NCBI GenBank assembly: GCA_030652805.1
Contig: JAUSPT010000100.1
Coordinates: 9,465 to 73,464, forward strand
Source of the DNA: a bacterium
GTDB lineage: Bacteria > JAHJDO01
Direction of reading: 5' to 3'
DNA: 64,000 nt
The notes beneath the pieces are model-generated. The model did no database searches, had not been told where the DNA came from, and worked only from the letters and a program-made list of their open reading frames with translations. A program made the translations under genes and the position numbers. Every line of letters starts with the position of its first letter. The first letter of the stretch is position 1. Positions 16,480 to 25,494 of the stretch are shown in pieces.

Positions 16480-18186
16480 ATGAGAATCAAACAATTAATA
16501 CTTAAAGATTTCGGCCCTTTCAATCGCTACAAGATATCATTTGTAGAAGAAGATGAAATCTGCATGCTGCTGACAGGAAAGAACAATGAAGGAAAATCTA
16601 GCATAATAAATGGATTAAAACTCCTTAATGATGCAACAAAGGTCATAAACAAGAAAAAACAGGAAATAAAGATTGACGGAGACTACTATTACAAACTTCT
16701 TCAACAAGACACAGAAAATTTTCTTGTTGGTAGAATGATTCATAACTATAAAGAAAATAGGGCGGAGATTATTGGAATCTTTCAAGGTGGTTTGGAAATT
16801 ACCGTATACTTAGACCCTATCGAAAATATGATATTTGCAAATTTTGAAGGTTGCATCCCTGTTGATGTACATAACATTTTCGGTTTCATACCTCCCCTTG
16901 GACCACTGAATGAGAACGAAGACATAATTACAAAATTATCCTATCTCAAAGCAAGTATTGATACTTCTCTTGCACCTCGACATCTTAGAAACCACTTTTA
17001 TCAAATTCTCACTAAAGACGAATTGGCTCTTGTTAGGCAACTTATAAAGAGGTCTTGGGTAGGCATTGAACTACTTGACTATGAGCTTAACTATCAACAA
17101 GGGAAAATATATTGCTATTACAAAGAGGGTGGTATTGGTCGTGAGATTTCTTGGGCAGGTCAAGGGCTTCAAGTTTGGTTCCAAATTATTACTCATGTTG
17201 TCAGACTCAGGGAATCTTCAATCCTAATACTTGATGAGCCAGAAATTAATCTCCATCCAGAAAAGCAAAACGATATTATAAGAATATTAAAAGATTATTA
17301 TCATGGAAGTATTATAATCGCAACTCATTCCATTGAATTAATGAACAATGTTAGTGTTAGCCATATCATTAATGTCCAAAAAAAACACAACAAGCCAAAA
17401 ATTAAATCAACAAAGGATAGGGTTTACTTAAACTTGGTACGGTCTCAAATTGGAAGCAATTTTAATCTAATTGCTTCACAATTCGAAGAGTTTGATATTA
17501 TTGTTTTCACCGAAGATACATTTGATTTTGACATACTTCAACAGATAGCATTGGATTATAAAATAAGGAAAAAAGCTTTCAATATTCCAATTTATGGTTT
17601 TAGCGAATTTAATAAATGTATCTCCTATAAGCACGCATACAAGACACTAATTGGAAAGGACATAGACTATACCCTTGTCCTGGATAGGGACTACTATCCG
17701 GAGGAATATCTAAAAAAAGTTACAGAAATCCTTAAAACCTCAAGCATTAAGGTCGTTTTTACGCCAGGAAAAGAAATTGAGAACTTATTTCTATCACCGG
17801 ATATTCTAACTGCGTTAATTCCAGAAACATCTCATAAAAAATTTTCAAAGATTTGGGATGAAATGTTTGAATCACTTCGTCTGGATTGCTATGGAAGTTA
17901 TCTCACACTTCATGGCCAATTCTTAGATCCTAAATTAGACACAAAAACTATTGCAACACGTTACACTCCTGTTTTTGAAAAATGCTGGAGTGATACTAAG
18001 AATAGGCACAAGATTGTTTCAGGAAAAGAAGCGTTGAAGGTGTTAAGAAAATTTTACAGAGATGAGACTAAAAGTAATCTAAGCCAAAATTTACTTATTG
18101 AAAAACTTATTCAAATAGAAAATGAAAACATCAAGCAATTCATTGAAGAAGTTTACCAATTAAGGAAAACCAGGGGACGTTCATAA
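16480..18186 (+). CDS. OLD-like AAA ATPase with TOPRIM domain
   Basis: The 568-residue protein has an ABC/SMC-type ATPase: Walker A LTGKNNEGKSS near residue 36, a divergent signature SWAGQGLQVW near 225, Walker B ILILDEPEINLHP near 247 and switch histidine ATHSIELM near 281. It is followed by a TOPRIM-like module with FTEDTFDFD near 342 and LDRDYYPEE near 400, keeping the acidic residues expected of an active nuclease. This is the OLD-family plan; such proteins act in anti-phage defence alone or with a partner. Position directly after an R-M operon and inside the hairpin-bracketed island supports a defence role. No Gabija-type helicase or PARIS-type partner is adjacent. Confidence 0.85.
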   Translation: MRIKQLILKDFGPFNRYKISFVEEDEICMLLTGKNNEGKSSIINGLKLLNDATKVINKKKQEIKIDGDYYYKLLQQDTENFLVGRMIHNYKENRAEIIGIFQGGLEITVYLDPIENMIFANFEGCIPVDVHNIFGFIPPLGPLNENEDIITKLSYLKASIDTSLAPRHLRNHFYQILTKDELALVRQLIKRSWVGIELLDYELNYQQGKIYCYYKEGGIGREISWAGQGLQVWFQIITHVVRLRESSILILDEPEINLHPEKQNDIIRILKDYYHGSIIIATHSIELMNNVSVSHIINVQKKHNKPKIKSTKDRVYLNLVRSQIGSNFNLIASQFEEFDIIVFTEDTFDFDILQQIALDYKIRKKAFNIPIYGFSEFNKCISYKHAYKTLIGKDIDYTLVLDRDYYPEEYLKKVTEILKTSSIKVVFTPGKEIENLFLSPDILTALIPETSHKKFSKIWDEMFESLRLDCYGSYLTLHGQFLDPKLDTKTIATRYTPVFEKCWSDTKNRHKIVSGKEALKVLRKFYRDETKSNLSQNLLIEKLIQIENENIKQFIEEVYQLRKTRGRS

Positions 18187-18191
18187 AAAAC

Positions 18192-18281
18192 ATGAAAAAC
18201 AACCCCAATGCCGACACCAGCGCATTGGAGGCAGAAATTGCCCATCCGGGCCTAACCGAGGAAGAGATTGGGGGGTATTAA
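18192..18281 (+). pseudogene. C-terminal remnant of a type IIG / PglX-like methylase
   Basis: This 29-residue frame reads NPNADTSALEAEI followed by GLTEEEI, the common C-terminal tail of Eco57I/PglX-type restriction-methylases in which about ten residues (DRLVYxLY-like) normally lie between the two blocks. Here the middle is replaced by AHP, so the tail has an internal deletion. It implies that another R-M gene once stood here. A further short frame (18282-18341, MSKIMAEKRKPGDKVTVTK) follows with an overlapping start and has no recognisable identity. Confidence 0.6.
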
Positions 18282-18377
18282 ATGAGCAAAATAATGGCAG
18301 AAAAAAGGAAACCAGGCGACAAGGTAACCGTGACGAAGTAAAAGGACACAGCACCCTTCCTCCAAAATTCATATTAA

Positions 18378-18402
18378 GGGCACAAGATATTGTGCCCCTA
18401 CA
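18378..18402 (-). repeat. GGGC...GCCCCTACA hairpin repeat, copy R1
   Basis: Exact reverse complement of the 25-base copy at 11794-11818, on the far side of the restriction/OLD genes. Confidence 0.85.
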
Positions 18403-18442
18403 AAACCCCCAATCAACCCAAAGAACGACACAACAAAGCAAA

Positions 18443-18467
18443 GGGACAGGCATGCCAGTCCCCTACA
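18443..18467 (-). repeat. GGGC...GCCCCTACA hairpin repeat, copy R2
   Basis: GGGACAGGCATGCCAGTCCC hairpin followed by CTACA; same head sequence as R1, different stem. Confidence 0.75.
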
Positions 18468-18500
18468 TAAAAATCACAAAAGAAACCAATCTCTTGGAAT

Positions 18501-18527
18501 GGGCGAATACACGGATTCGCCCCTACA
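18501..18527 (-). repeat. GGGC...GCCCCTACA hairpin repeat, copy R3
   Basis: GGGCGAATAC pairs with GATTCGCCC and is followed by CTACA, in the same orientation as R1 and R2. Confidence 0.75.
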
Positions 18528-18583
18528 ATCTGGAAACAGGGATAATTTTATTTTTCGTAATGACAGAATGGGGATATTCAAAC

Positions 18584-18609
18584 GGGCAGACGCAAGGGCT
18601 GCCCCTACA
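18584..18609 (-). repeat. GGGC...GCCCCTACA hairpin repeat, copy R4
   Basis: GGGCAGACGC pairs with GGGCTGCCC and is followed by CTACA. Together with R1-R3 the 607-base gap at 18187-18792 is essentially a graveyard of these hairpins, a GCCTGC-type imperfect hairpin near 18615-18632 and the gene remnants; no intact gene is seen. Confidence 0.75.
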
Positions 18610-18727
18610 ATAACCGCCAGCTAAAGCAGGCGGTTGAGGGGGAGGGGACAAACGAGATTGTTTCGGGATTTCATCCTTCGCAATGACAGAATGGGCAAAT
18701 AGTTTTGAACGAATGCAGATAAATTGT

Positions 18728-18756
18728 TTGTCTAAATATTCTGAGTATTCTATAAT
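18728..18756 (+). promoter_or_regulatory. Promoter of the trxB operon
   Basis: TTGTCT (18728-18733) and a perfect TATAAT (18751-18756) are 17 bases apart, 36 bases upstream of trxB. Confidence 0.7.
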
Positions 18757-18792
18757 GTAAAAAAGTTTCTAAGGCATACGGAAAGAATAACT

Positions 18793-19770
18793 ATGATAAA
18801 ATCAAAGAAAGAGACTCCTGTATCTATATATGATGTAATTATTATAGGAGCTGGGCCGTCCGGTCTGACAGCAGCGATATATACTTCAAGAGCAAGGTTA
18901 AAAACTCTATTGCTTGAGGGTCTTTCTGTGTCCAGTCAAGCTCTTGTGACTGATAAGATAGAAAATTATCCTGGATTTCCCGAAGGAATCAATGGATTTG
19001 ATCTGATAGATAAGTTCAAAAAACAGGCAAAACTCTTTGGCGCAGAATTCGCGGCAGAAGATGTGAATAATATCCACGTCTCTAAACAGCAGAATATTAA
19101 TAATATCTGGCAGGTTGAGGTAAAGGACAAAACATATCATTCACTATCAGTGATTATCGCTTCTGGTGCCCGGTTCAGAACATTGGGGATAGAGGGAGAG
19201 AAAAGGTTGCTTGGAAAGGGAGTGTCCTATTGCGCTGTGTGTGATGGAGCATTCTTCAAAGACAAGGATGTTGTTGTGGTCGGAGGAGGTGATGCGTCAG
19301 CAGAAGAAGCATTATTCTTAACCAGATTTGCCAAAAAAATTACCATGGTACACAGAAGAGATAGATTAAGAGCGGCAAAAATTCTGCAAGAAAGGATATT
19401 TTCAAATAAGAAGATAAGCATAGTCTGGAATTCAGTCATAAATGAGATTCTAGGCGAGACTAAGGTTCGGGGAGTTAGAATAACAGATCTCAAAGCAAAG
19501 AAAGAGACAGATATTTCTTGCGATGGTGTGTTTATCTTTGTTGGACTTGTACCAAATACAAATTTTGTCAAAGACATAATTAAGCTGGATGAAAATGGGT
19601 ATGTTATTGTTGATAGCAAGATGAGAGCATCACGCGATGGAATATTTGCGTGTGGCGATTGCCGGCAAACCATCTTGCGGCAAGTAGTAACTGCCTGTGG
19701 AGATGGCGCATTTGCCGCATTTTCAGCCCAGCAGTACGTGGAGGACTTAAAAGGTACTGCATACAAATGA
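18793..19770 (+). CDS. trxB: Thioredoxin reductase
   Basis: The FAD/NADPH enzyme that reduces thioredoxin. The FAD-binding IIIGAGPSGLTAAIYTSRA is near residue 15, the redox-active CAVCDG near 146, the NADPH motif VGGGDASAEEA near 158 and the second FAD contact GIFACGDCR near the C-terminus. The length (325) is slightly over typical because of a short N-terminal extension (KSKKETPVS). It overlaps the RACo-like gene by ATGA and is two genes from trxA, forming a redox operon. Confidence 0.97.
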   Translation: MIKSKKETPVSIYDVIIIGAGPSGLTAAIYTSRARLKTLLLEGLSVSSQALVTDKIENYPGFPEGINGFDLIDKFKKQAKLFGAEFAAEDVNNIHVSKQQNINNIWQVEVKDKTYHSLSVIIASGARFRTLGIEGEKRLLGKGVSYCAVCDGAFFKDKDVVVVGGGDASAEEALFLTRFAKKITMVHRRDRLRAAKILQERIFSNKKISIVWNSVINEILGETKVRGVRITDLKAKKETDISCDGVFIFVGLVPNTNFVKDIIKLDENGYVIVDSKMRASRDGIFACGDCRQTILRQVVTACGDGAFAAFSAQQYVEDLKGTAYK

Positions 19771-21656
19771 GTTCAATAAAAGCTACTTTCAAACCAGGAA
19801 ATCGTTCGGTTTATGTGCTGTCCAATACTTCAATACTGGAAGCTGCGGGCAGAACGGGTATTGTTATTACTTCTCCATGTGGAGGGCAGGGAACATGTGG
19901 AAAATGCAGGGTTCATATTATTGAAGGTAATGTTCCTCCAACCTCTACAGAAGAAAAAATATTATCTAAAGAAGATATATCAAGCGGCGTGAGGCTTGCA
20001 TGTCAGAGTAAAATAACGTCAAACTGTATTATAGATATTCCTCAGACTTCCATGGAATCCGCTCAGCAGATTCTTACAAAAGGCATACAGAGCAAGAAGG
20101 AAATTAAGCCAAGTGTTTGGAAAAAATATGTAGAGTTACAAAAGCCAACGCTTGCCAGTCCACAAGCCAATCTCAATCTAATAAGGGAAGCCGTTAATAC
20201 AGATTTTCATGCAGATATATATGTTATTCGCAACCTTTCAGTAATCTTGAATGAGTCAGATTATAAGGTTACTTGTGTCTTTTCTGATGGAGAATTAATA
20301 AGCGTTGAAAAAGGGGATACAACAGGAACGGATTATGGAGTGGCATTTGATATTGGTACAACAACGCTTGTAGGCACACTTCTTGACCTCAATACAGGAG
20401 AGGAACTTGCGCTTGTCTCAAGAACAAATCCACAGATAATTTATGGAGATGATGTTATCTCCCGGATAAACTTTACAATAACAGATAAGGACGGCTTGGA
20501 TAAGCTTTTTTACAAAATAAGCAGAGAAATGAATGATATGATCTCTCAATTATCAAATGAGTCAGGAATAAATATTCACAACATATACAAGGTTGCAATT
20601 GCAGGTAATTCTACAATGCAGCACATCTGTCTAAGGGTTACACCAAAAAGTCTTGCTAAAATTCCGTTTAATCTAGTGATTAGAGAACCTGTAGAAGTTA
20701 AAGCAAAGAAAATAGGCATTGATATAAATCCGGACGCCCTTGTATATGTTTTGCCCAGCATTGCAGGTTTTGTTGGAGGAGACACAGTTGCGTGCATACT
20801 GGCAACACAATTACACACAAAAAAAGCCCTTAAATTAATTATAGATATAGGTACAAATGGAGAAATAGTACTTGGCAATAATAAGAAAATAATTGCTGCT
20901 TCTACAGCTGCAGGTCCGGCATTTGAAGGAGCGCGCATATCTCAGGGGATGAGAGCAACTATTGGAGCGATAGAAAAGGTAATTATCAATGAGGACGTTG
21001 AATACAATGTTATTGGAAATGTAGTACCATTTGGAATATGCGGTACCGGTCTAATTGACGGAGTGGCAGAATTATTAAAGGCAGGAGTAATTGATGAGAC
21101 TGGCAGGATAGTTTCTCAAATCGAATACAAAGGGAATGAGAATATCCGAAGACGAATCATAGAGACTGAAAAAGGGAATGACTTCCTGCTTGTTGACGGA
21201 CATGCTGCCAGAAGCAAGCGCCCTATTTTTATCTCGCAAAAAGATGTGCGCGAACTTCAGCTTGCAAAAGCGGCTATTGCAGCAGGAATAAAAATACTGC
21301 AGAAGGAATTGAATGTTACAGATAAAGATATCTCTGAAATATATCTTGCGGGAGCGTTTGGCAATTTTATTCGCCGCACAAATGCAAAGAGAATAGGTTT
21401 AATCCCAAACATTCCTTCAGAGAAGATTGCTTTTGTAGGAAATGCGTCATCTTCCGGAGCAAAACTTGTTCTATTATCCTATGATATGGAAAAGGAAGCG
21501 GAACATATTTCTACACAAACTAATTATATAGAGTTGTCTGCCAGAAGCGATTTTAATGAAAACTTTATGAATGAAATAGTGTTTCCCCTTCTCTGTCAAG
21601 AGAAGGGGATAGGGGATGAGTTAAAAGAAAGGAGAACAAAGTGGAAATCAAAGTAG
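19767..21656 (+). CDS. RACo-like [2Fe-2S]/ASKHA corrinoid-activating protein
   Basis: Starts at the ATG overlapping the trxB stop (629 residues). The N-terminus is a plant-type [2Fe-2S] domain with [10 protein letters not shown] at residues about 37-46 and a fourth Cys in VRLACQSK. A linker and the ASKHA-fold ATPase follow (DUF4445): [16 protein letters not shown] near 193, [31 protein letters not shown], and [14 protein letters not shown]. Such proteins reductively reactivate cob(II)alamin on corrinoid methyltransfer proteins, using ATP. A corrinoid protein is encoded at 26263-26895, a likely client. The last 25 or so residues are encoded by a dispersed repeat and look unlike the family. Confidence 0.92.
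   Translation: MSSIKATFKPGNRSVYVLSNTSILEAAGRTGIVITSPCGGQGTCGKCRVHIIEGNVPPTSTEEKILSKEDISSGVRLACQSKITSNCIIDIPQTSMESAQQILTKGIQSKKEIKPSVWKKYVELQKPTLASPQANLNLIREAVNTDFHADIYVIRNLSVILNESDYKVTCVFSDGELISVEKGDTTGTDYGVAFDIGTTTLVGTLLDLNTGEELALVSRTNPQIIYGDDVISRINFTITDKDGLDKLFYKISREMNDMISQLSNESGINIHNIYKVAIAGNSTMQHICLRVTPKSLAKIPFNLVIREPVEVKAKKIGIDINPDALVYVLPSIAGFVGGDTVACILATQLHTKKALKLIIDIGTNGEIVLGNNKKIIAASTAAGPAFEGARISQGMRATIGAIEKVIINEDVEYNVIGNVVPFGICGTGLIDGVAELLKAGVIDETGRIVSQIEYKGNENIRRRIIETEKGNDFLLVDGHAARSKRPIFISQKDVRELQLAKAAIAAGIKILQKELNVTDKDISEIYLAGAFGNFIRRTNAKRIGLIPNIPSEKIAFVGNASSSGAKLVLLSYDMEKEAEHISTQTNYIELSARSDFNENFMNEIVFPLLCQEKGIGDELKERRTKWKSK
21583..21623 (-). repeat. Dispersed 'TCATCCCCT' hairpin repeat inside a gene end
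   Basis: This 41-base segment starting TTCCCCTTCTCT and ending GGGGATGAGTTA is almost the exact reverse complement of 29771-29810. The 15-base end CAACTCATCCCCTAG recurs at 27121-27135. Here it encodes part of the C-terminal tail of the RACo-like protein. Confidence 0.75.
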
Positions 21657-21958
21657 ATGACACAAATTTTAAGCAGGAAGTATTAGAATCAGATATTCCT
21701 GTCCTTGTGGATTTTTGGGCAGAGTGGTGCGGCCCCTGCCGTATGATTGCTCCGGCAGTTAAAGAGATAGCTGAAGAATATGATGGTAAGTTAAAAGTCT
21801 GTAAATTAAATGTTGATGAAGCGCCAGGAATATCTTCAGAATACGGCATTATGAGCATACCTACTTTAGCTATTTTTAAAGATGGTGCTGTAGTAGACAA
21901 GGTTGTAGGTGTAGCTTCCAAGACAGAACTTGTTTCTAAAATTACGCCTTATGTTTAA
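21641..21958 (+). CDS. trxA: Thioredoxin
   Basis: A standard 105-residue thioredoxin: [18 protein letters not shown] with the WCGPC active site near residue 28, cis-Pro motif SIPTLAIF, and typical C-terminal helix. The GTG start at 21641 is preceded by AAAGGAGAA and overlaps the preceding gene by 16 bases. It is the natural partner of TrxB two genes upstream. Confidence 0.97.
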   Translation: MEIKVDDTNFKQEVLESDIPVLVDFWAEWCGPCRMIAPAVKEIAEEYDGKLKVCKLNVDEAPGISSEYGIMSIPTLAIFKDGAVVDKVVGVASKTELVSKITPYV

Positions 21959-22874
21959 TACTTCTATTTTTGGACCTGTCCCCTCAAGAAGATTGGGATT
22001 TTCACTGGGAGTAGATCTGGTCCCTTTCAAGGTATGCAGTCTTAATTGTATCTATTGCCAGCTTGGGAAAACAACATGCAAGACAGTTGCAAGAAAAGAA
22101 TATGTATCCTGTGATAAGATCTTAACTGAATTAGAAAAAGTATTAATAAATTCAAAAACCATTGATTATATTACCTTATCTGGCAGTGGGGAGCCTACAC
22201 TCAACTCAAAGACGGGCGAAATTATAAGAAAAATAAAAGAGATGACAACTATCCCTGTAGCAGTTATTACTAATGCTACACTGCTTAGTGATGATGCATT
22301 AAAAAAAGACCTGCTGCCTGCGGATTTGGTGGTGCCTTCTCTTGATGGAGCGACACAAGATGTATTTGAGAAAGTAAATAGGCCCTGTACATCTTTGAAA
22401 ATAGAAAAGATAATCAGAGGAATGATTGATTTTAGTAAAGCGTATGAAGGTAAAATATGGCTTGAAATAATGCTTGTTAAAGGCATAAATGAAAATGAGG
22501 ATGAATTAAATGCTTTAAAGGCTGCAGTAGGTCAAATTAAGCCTGATAAAATTCAGCTAAATACTCCTGTTCGTCCTCCGTCCGAAGAATATGTAAGGGT
22601 ATTAAGCAGCAAAAAGCTTTTTGAAATAAAAGAATTTTTTGGGAATAAGTGTGAGATTATCGCCAAGTTTACGAAAAAGAGACATAAGGCATATCTCAAG
22701 GATGTAGAGGATGAAATTCTTACTCTGATCAATCGTCGTCCTGTAACGTCTAAGGATATATCGTCTTCCTTGGGTTTGCACATTAATGAGGTTATAAAAT
22801 ATGTAGAAGATTTGGAAAAGCAAAAGAAAATAAGCTCAAAAATCTATCAGGGAAAGAGATATTTTCAAAAATGA
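21951..22874 (+). CDS. COG0731-type radical SAM protein with C-terminal winged helix
   Basis: The opening [33 protein letters not shown] carries the CxxxCxxC cluster near residue 28 and is characteristic of the wyosine-synthase-like (COG0731) radical SAM family. [11 protein letters not shown] matches the SAM GGEP-equivalent. The C-terminal 60 residues ([36 protein letters not shown]) form a likely winged helix, a fusion seen in some members. ATG 21951 is chosen; a TTG at 21930 would extend it by seven residues. Substrate is unknown. It overlaps trxA by eight bases and the next gene by four. Confidence 0.88.
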   Translation: MFNTSIFGPVPSRRLGFSLGVDLVPFKVCSLNCIYCQLGKTTCKTVARKEYVSCDKILTELEKVLINSKTIDYITLSGSGEPTLNSKTGEIIRKIKEMTTIPVAVITNATLLSDDALKKDLLPADLVVPSLDGATQDVFEKVNRPCTSLKIEKIIRGMIDFSKAYEGKIWLEIMLVKGINENEDELNALKAAVGQIKPDKIQLNTPVRPPSEEYVRVLSSKKLFEIKEFFGNKCEIIAKFTKKRHKAYLKDVEDEILTLINRRPVTSKDISSSLGLHINEVIKYVEDLEKQKKISSKIYQGKRYFQK

Positions 22875-23587
22875 ATCTGATAATAAAGGGATTTATTCAA
22901 ACCTCGCTTCTTGACTGGGATGCTAAAATCGTCTCCACACTTTACACGCCGCACTGCAATTTTCGATGTCCTTACTGTCAAAACACTGGGCTTATTATCA
23001 ATCCCGAAAAGTTAGAAACCATTTCTTTTAGAGTAATTAAGGAGTATTTGCGCAAAAATAATAGATGGATTGATGGAATATGTTTAACAGGCGGCGAGCC
23101 ATGTATGTATGAAGATTTGCCGAAATTTATTCAAAAAATACGAGAGCTTGATATAATGGTGAAGCTTGACACTAATGGGGGATTTCCCGATATGCTTGCA
23201 GAGGTAATTGAGAGAAAATTAGTGAATTACATAGCTATGGATATAAAGGCGGCTCTGGATTTCACGTCATATTCCAAATCTACTGGTATCAAGAATCCCT
23301 TGATTTTGGAGAAAGTTAAGAATAGTATTAGATTAATAATGAAATCTGATATTGATTATGAGTTCAGGACTACTGTAGTGCCGACTTTACATGAAGAAGA
23401 AGATATATTGAGAATAGCTAAATTTATCAAAGAGGCAAGAAAATATGCTCTGCAAAATTTTTCAGCCCAAGGAGAGATATTAGACCCAAAATTTAAGAAA
23501 ATTAAACCTTATCCAATAGAAAAACTGAATAAGATCCAGAAACTGGTTTCTCCTTATGTAGAGAAGTGTGTGGTGAGAGGAAGTTAA
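22871..23587 (+). CDS. Anaerobic ribonucleotide reductase-activating-type radical SAM protein
   Basis: 238 residues with the cluster motif YTPHCNFRCPYCQNTGLI near 28, the SAM motif LTGGEPCMY near 78 and a DTNG motif. It belongs to the NrdG/PflA-like glycyl-radical activase group, most like the longer NrdG2 type. The opening LIIKGFIQTSLLDWDAKIVSTLYTP is typical of that branch. No glycyl-radical enzyme gene is in the window, so the partner cannot be named. The start overlaps the previous stop by four bases. Confidence 0.85.
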   Translation: MNLIIKGFIQTSLLDWDAKIVSTLYTPHCNFRCPYCQNTGLIINPEKLETISFRVIKEYLRKNNRWIDGICLTGGEPCMYEDLPKFIQKIRELDIMVKLDTNGGFPDMLAEVIERKLVNYIAMDIKAALDFTSYSKSTGIKNPLILEKVKNSIRLIMKSDIDYEFRTTVVPTLHEEEDILRIAKFIKEARKYALQNFSAQGEILDPKFKKIKPYPIEKLNKIQKLVSPYVEKCVVRGS

Positions 23588-23591
23588 AAAT

Positions 23592-24074
23592 ATGAATAAA
23601 ATAGCGATATATCCAGGTACTTTTGATCCCATAACTCACGGACATATTGACCTTATCAAAAGAGGTATTAAAACATTTGATAAATTAGTTGTTGCAGTTG
23701 CGCATAATCCTGACAAAAATCCCCTTTTTACGGTTTCTGAAAGAGTGGACATGTTAAAGGAAATCACAAAGGATATGAAGAATGTGAAAGTTGACGATTT
23801 TGGAGGGCTTCTTATTGATTATGTACGCATTAAAGGGGCAAATGTTGTTTTAAGAGGCATTCGTGCCTTTTCTGATTTTGAGTATGAATTTCAGATGGCA
23901 TTGATTAATCGAAAACTATCTCCGGAAACAGAGACAATATTTATGATGCCAAATGAGTCCTTTTCCTATGTCAGTTCCAAGATAATAAAGCAAATTGCAT
24001 CCATGAACGGAGATATCTCCAAATTTGTTCCAGAAGTTGTAGAAGAATATCTGAAGAAGAAATTAAATTCCTAA
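23592..24074 (+). CDS. coaD: Pantetheine-phosphate adenylyltransferase
   Basis: Catalyses the penultimate step of CoA synthesis. The 160-residue protein opens with YPGTFDPITHGHIDLI (nucleotidyltransferase HxGH site), contains NVVLRGIRAFSDFEYEFQMALINR and ends with the SYVSSKIIKQIA motif. Its last 12 bases overlap the convergent BrkB/YihY gene. Confidence 0.97.
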   Translation: MNKIAIYPGTFDPITHGHIDLIKRGIKTFDKLVVAVAHNPDKNPLFTVSERVDMLKEITKDMKNVKVDDFGGLLIDYVRIKGANVVLRGIRAFSDFEYEFQMALINRKLSPETETIFMMPNESFSYVSSKIIKQIASMNGDISKFVPEVVEEYLKKKLNS

Positions 24075-25394
24075 CCCATTGCTGGGCAGGCGGTTTATAA
24101 TATCTTTCAGGGTTAACTTATCAAGGATCTCTGTTTCAGCTTTCCTTGCATCAGAAAGAATATCTTTTAGATATTTTGTGGTGTTATCCTCTGTAATTTT
24201 AGGTATGTTTTCTCCATATCCTCTAAATACATCCAAAACTTTTCCGGCAGTAATTGCTTCTATAGAGAATGAGGGTTGATATGAAGACTCTCTGCCGCTA
24301 ACCTCGTTAATCAACCCGCCTTCCGCAAGCTGGAAAAGGATCTGATTTACAAGTCTTATTGATACATCAAGCTTTTTGGAGAGTTGAGCAGCTGTTAGTG
24401 GCTGTTTCGCTTTATAAAAGTTACTGGCTATACTTATCATAATTCTTAGTCCAAGAAGTTCTTTGCATTTTGGACTTATAGATAATGATTTTCCTTCTCT
24501 TGTGTATGTTCTCACATTTTGATGCGCAAAGGATATTTCTGCACCAAATAGGACTATTAGCCAGCTAATGTAAAGCCAGATAAGAAAAACCGGAATAGAA
24601 GCAAATGTCCCATAGATTGCACTATACCTTGAAACACCTATCTGAAAGTGAATGTGTCCCCATTGAGCAAACTGCCACAAAGTTCCTCCAATAATCCCTG
24701 CTGTTAAGGCAGACGAGAATTTCACTTTTGTATTAGGCATAAACATGTAGATAAAAGTGAACACAAGCCACATAGATAAATATGGAGTCATTCTTAACAG
24801 TTGATGCATGAGAACTCCGATGAATTCCATACCAAGTATTTTGTTGACCAGACTACTATTTGATAGAAAGGCATTTACGCCTGTTGTACAAAGCGCGAGA
24901 ATCGGACAGATTAAAATTACGCTCAGATAGTCAGTAAATTTTCTGAATATATTTCTGGATTTTTTAATTCCCCAGATATCGTTAAAGGATCTCTCAATGG
25001 TCCCCAACACAATAATTAATGTCCATATTAAAAAGACGAGTCCTACTATACCCAGAGTTTTTAGACTAGTTTTACTGGCAAGATCAATAATTTTCGTTAC
25101 AATCTCTTGTGTTACTGCAGCCTTCTCAAGCACTATGCTTTTCACTGCATCAAATGCGCCAAAGGCTTTTGATATAGAAAAGATGAAGGCTAAAAAAGGG
25201 ATTATAGTCAGAAGCGTTACATAAGTTAGTCCAAAAGCCCTGAGCTGACATTTATCTGTAATAAATCCTCTTGCAACCATATATCCCATTTTTAGAATAT
25301 TATATGCCCATTTTTTAAGATAGGACAGGCCTGAGAGCTCCCTCTCCCACAGATCCTTTAAAATAAAGTTTGTTATTCTTTTTATTATGCTCAT
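24063..25394 (-). CDS. YihY/BrkB-family membrane protein with C-terminal winged helix
   Basis: An N-terminal six-helix membrane domain of the YihY/BrkB ('ribonuclease BN', a historical misnomer) family is visible: RAFGLTYVTLLTIIPFLAFIFS, GTIERSFNDIWGI and ATFASIPVFLIWLYISWLIVLFGAEISFAHQN. After residue about 320 there is a winged-helix-like segment (LTAAQLSKKLDVSIRLVNQILFQLAEGGLI) and a low-complexity end. The fusion of membrane domain to a DNA-binding-like domain is a known variant; ligand unknown. It diverges from the AraC gene at 25495 through a strikingly symmetric promoter. Confidence 0.88.
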   Translation of the reverse strand: MSIIKRITNFILKDLWERELSGLSYLKKWAYNILKMGYMVARGFITDKCQLRAFGLTYVTLLTIIPFLAFIFSISKAFGAFDAVKSIVLEKAAVTQEIVTKIIDLASKTSLKTLGIVGLVFLIWTLIIVLGTIERSFNDIWGIKKSRNIFRKFTDYLSVILICPILALCTTGVNAFLSNSSLVNKILGMEFIGVLMHQLLRMTPYLSMWLVFTFIYMFMPNTKVKFSSALTAGIIGGTLWQFAQWGHIHFQIGVSRYSAIYGTFASIPVFLIWLYISWLIVLFGAEISFAHQNVRTYTREGKSLSISPKCKELLGLRIMISIASNFYKAKQPLTAAQLSKKLDVSIRLVNQILFQLAEGGLINEVSGRESSYQPSFSIEAITAGKVLDVFRGYGENIPKITEDNTTKYLKDILSDARKAETEILDKLTLKDIINRLPSNGLGI

Positions 25395-25423
25395 AGCTCT
25401 ACCATCTACTTATTAATATATGT

Positions 25424-25458
25424 TATTATAACAAGTTATGCAATAATTTGTTATAATA
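25424..25458. promoter_or_regulatory. Symmetric divergent promoter with paired extended -10 elements
   Basis: Perfect inverted repeat: TATTATAACAA (25424-25434) and TTGTTATAATA (25448-25458), 13 bases apart. Each arm contains TGTTATAAT, an extended -10, one pointing left to the YihY gene and one right to the AraC gene. The symmetry could also be an operator binding a dimeric regulator. Confidence 0.65.
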
Positions 25459-25494
25459 TAGTGGCTTTTTTAAAATTGAATGGGAGAAGCAAAG

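Noticed and set aside
18378-18609. Possible CRISPR array from the repeated hairpins
   Set aside because: Spacing is irregular, stems differ in sequence, only a short end is constant and there are no cas genes.
19650-19766. Upstream extension of the RACo-like protein into trxB
   Set aside because: The additional 39 residues are the shadow of trxB in another frame; the family begins at [11 protein letters not shown] with an ATGA overlap.
25480-25494. Alternative AraC start at 25480
   Set aside because: No ribosome site precedes it, whereas the ATG at 25495 has GGGAGAAGCAAAG at a good distance.
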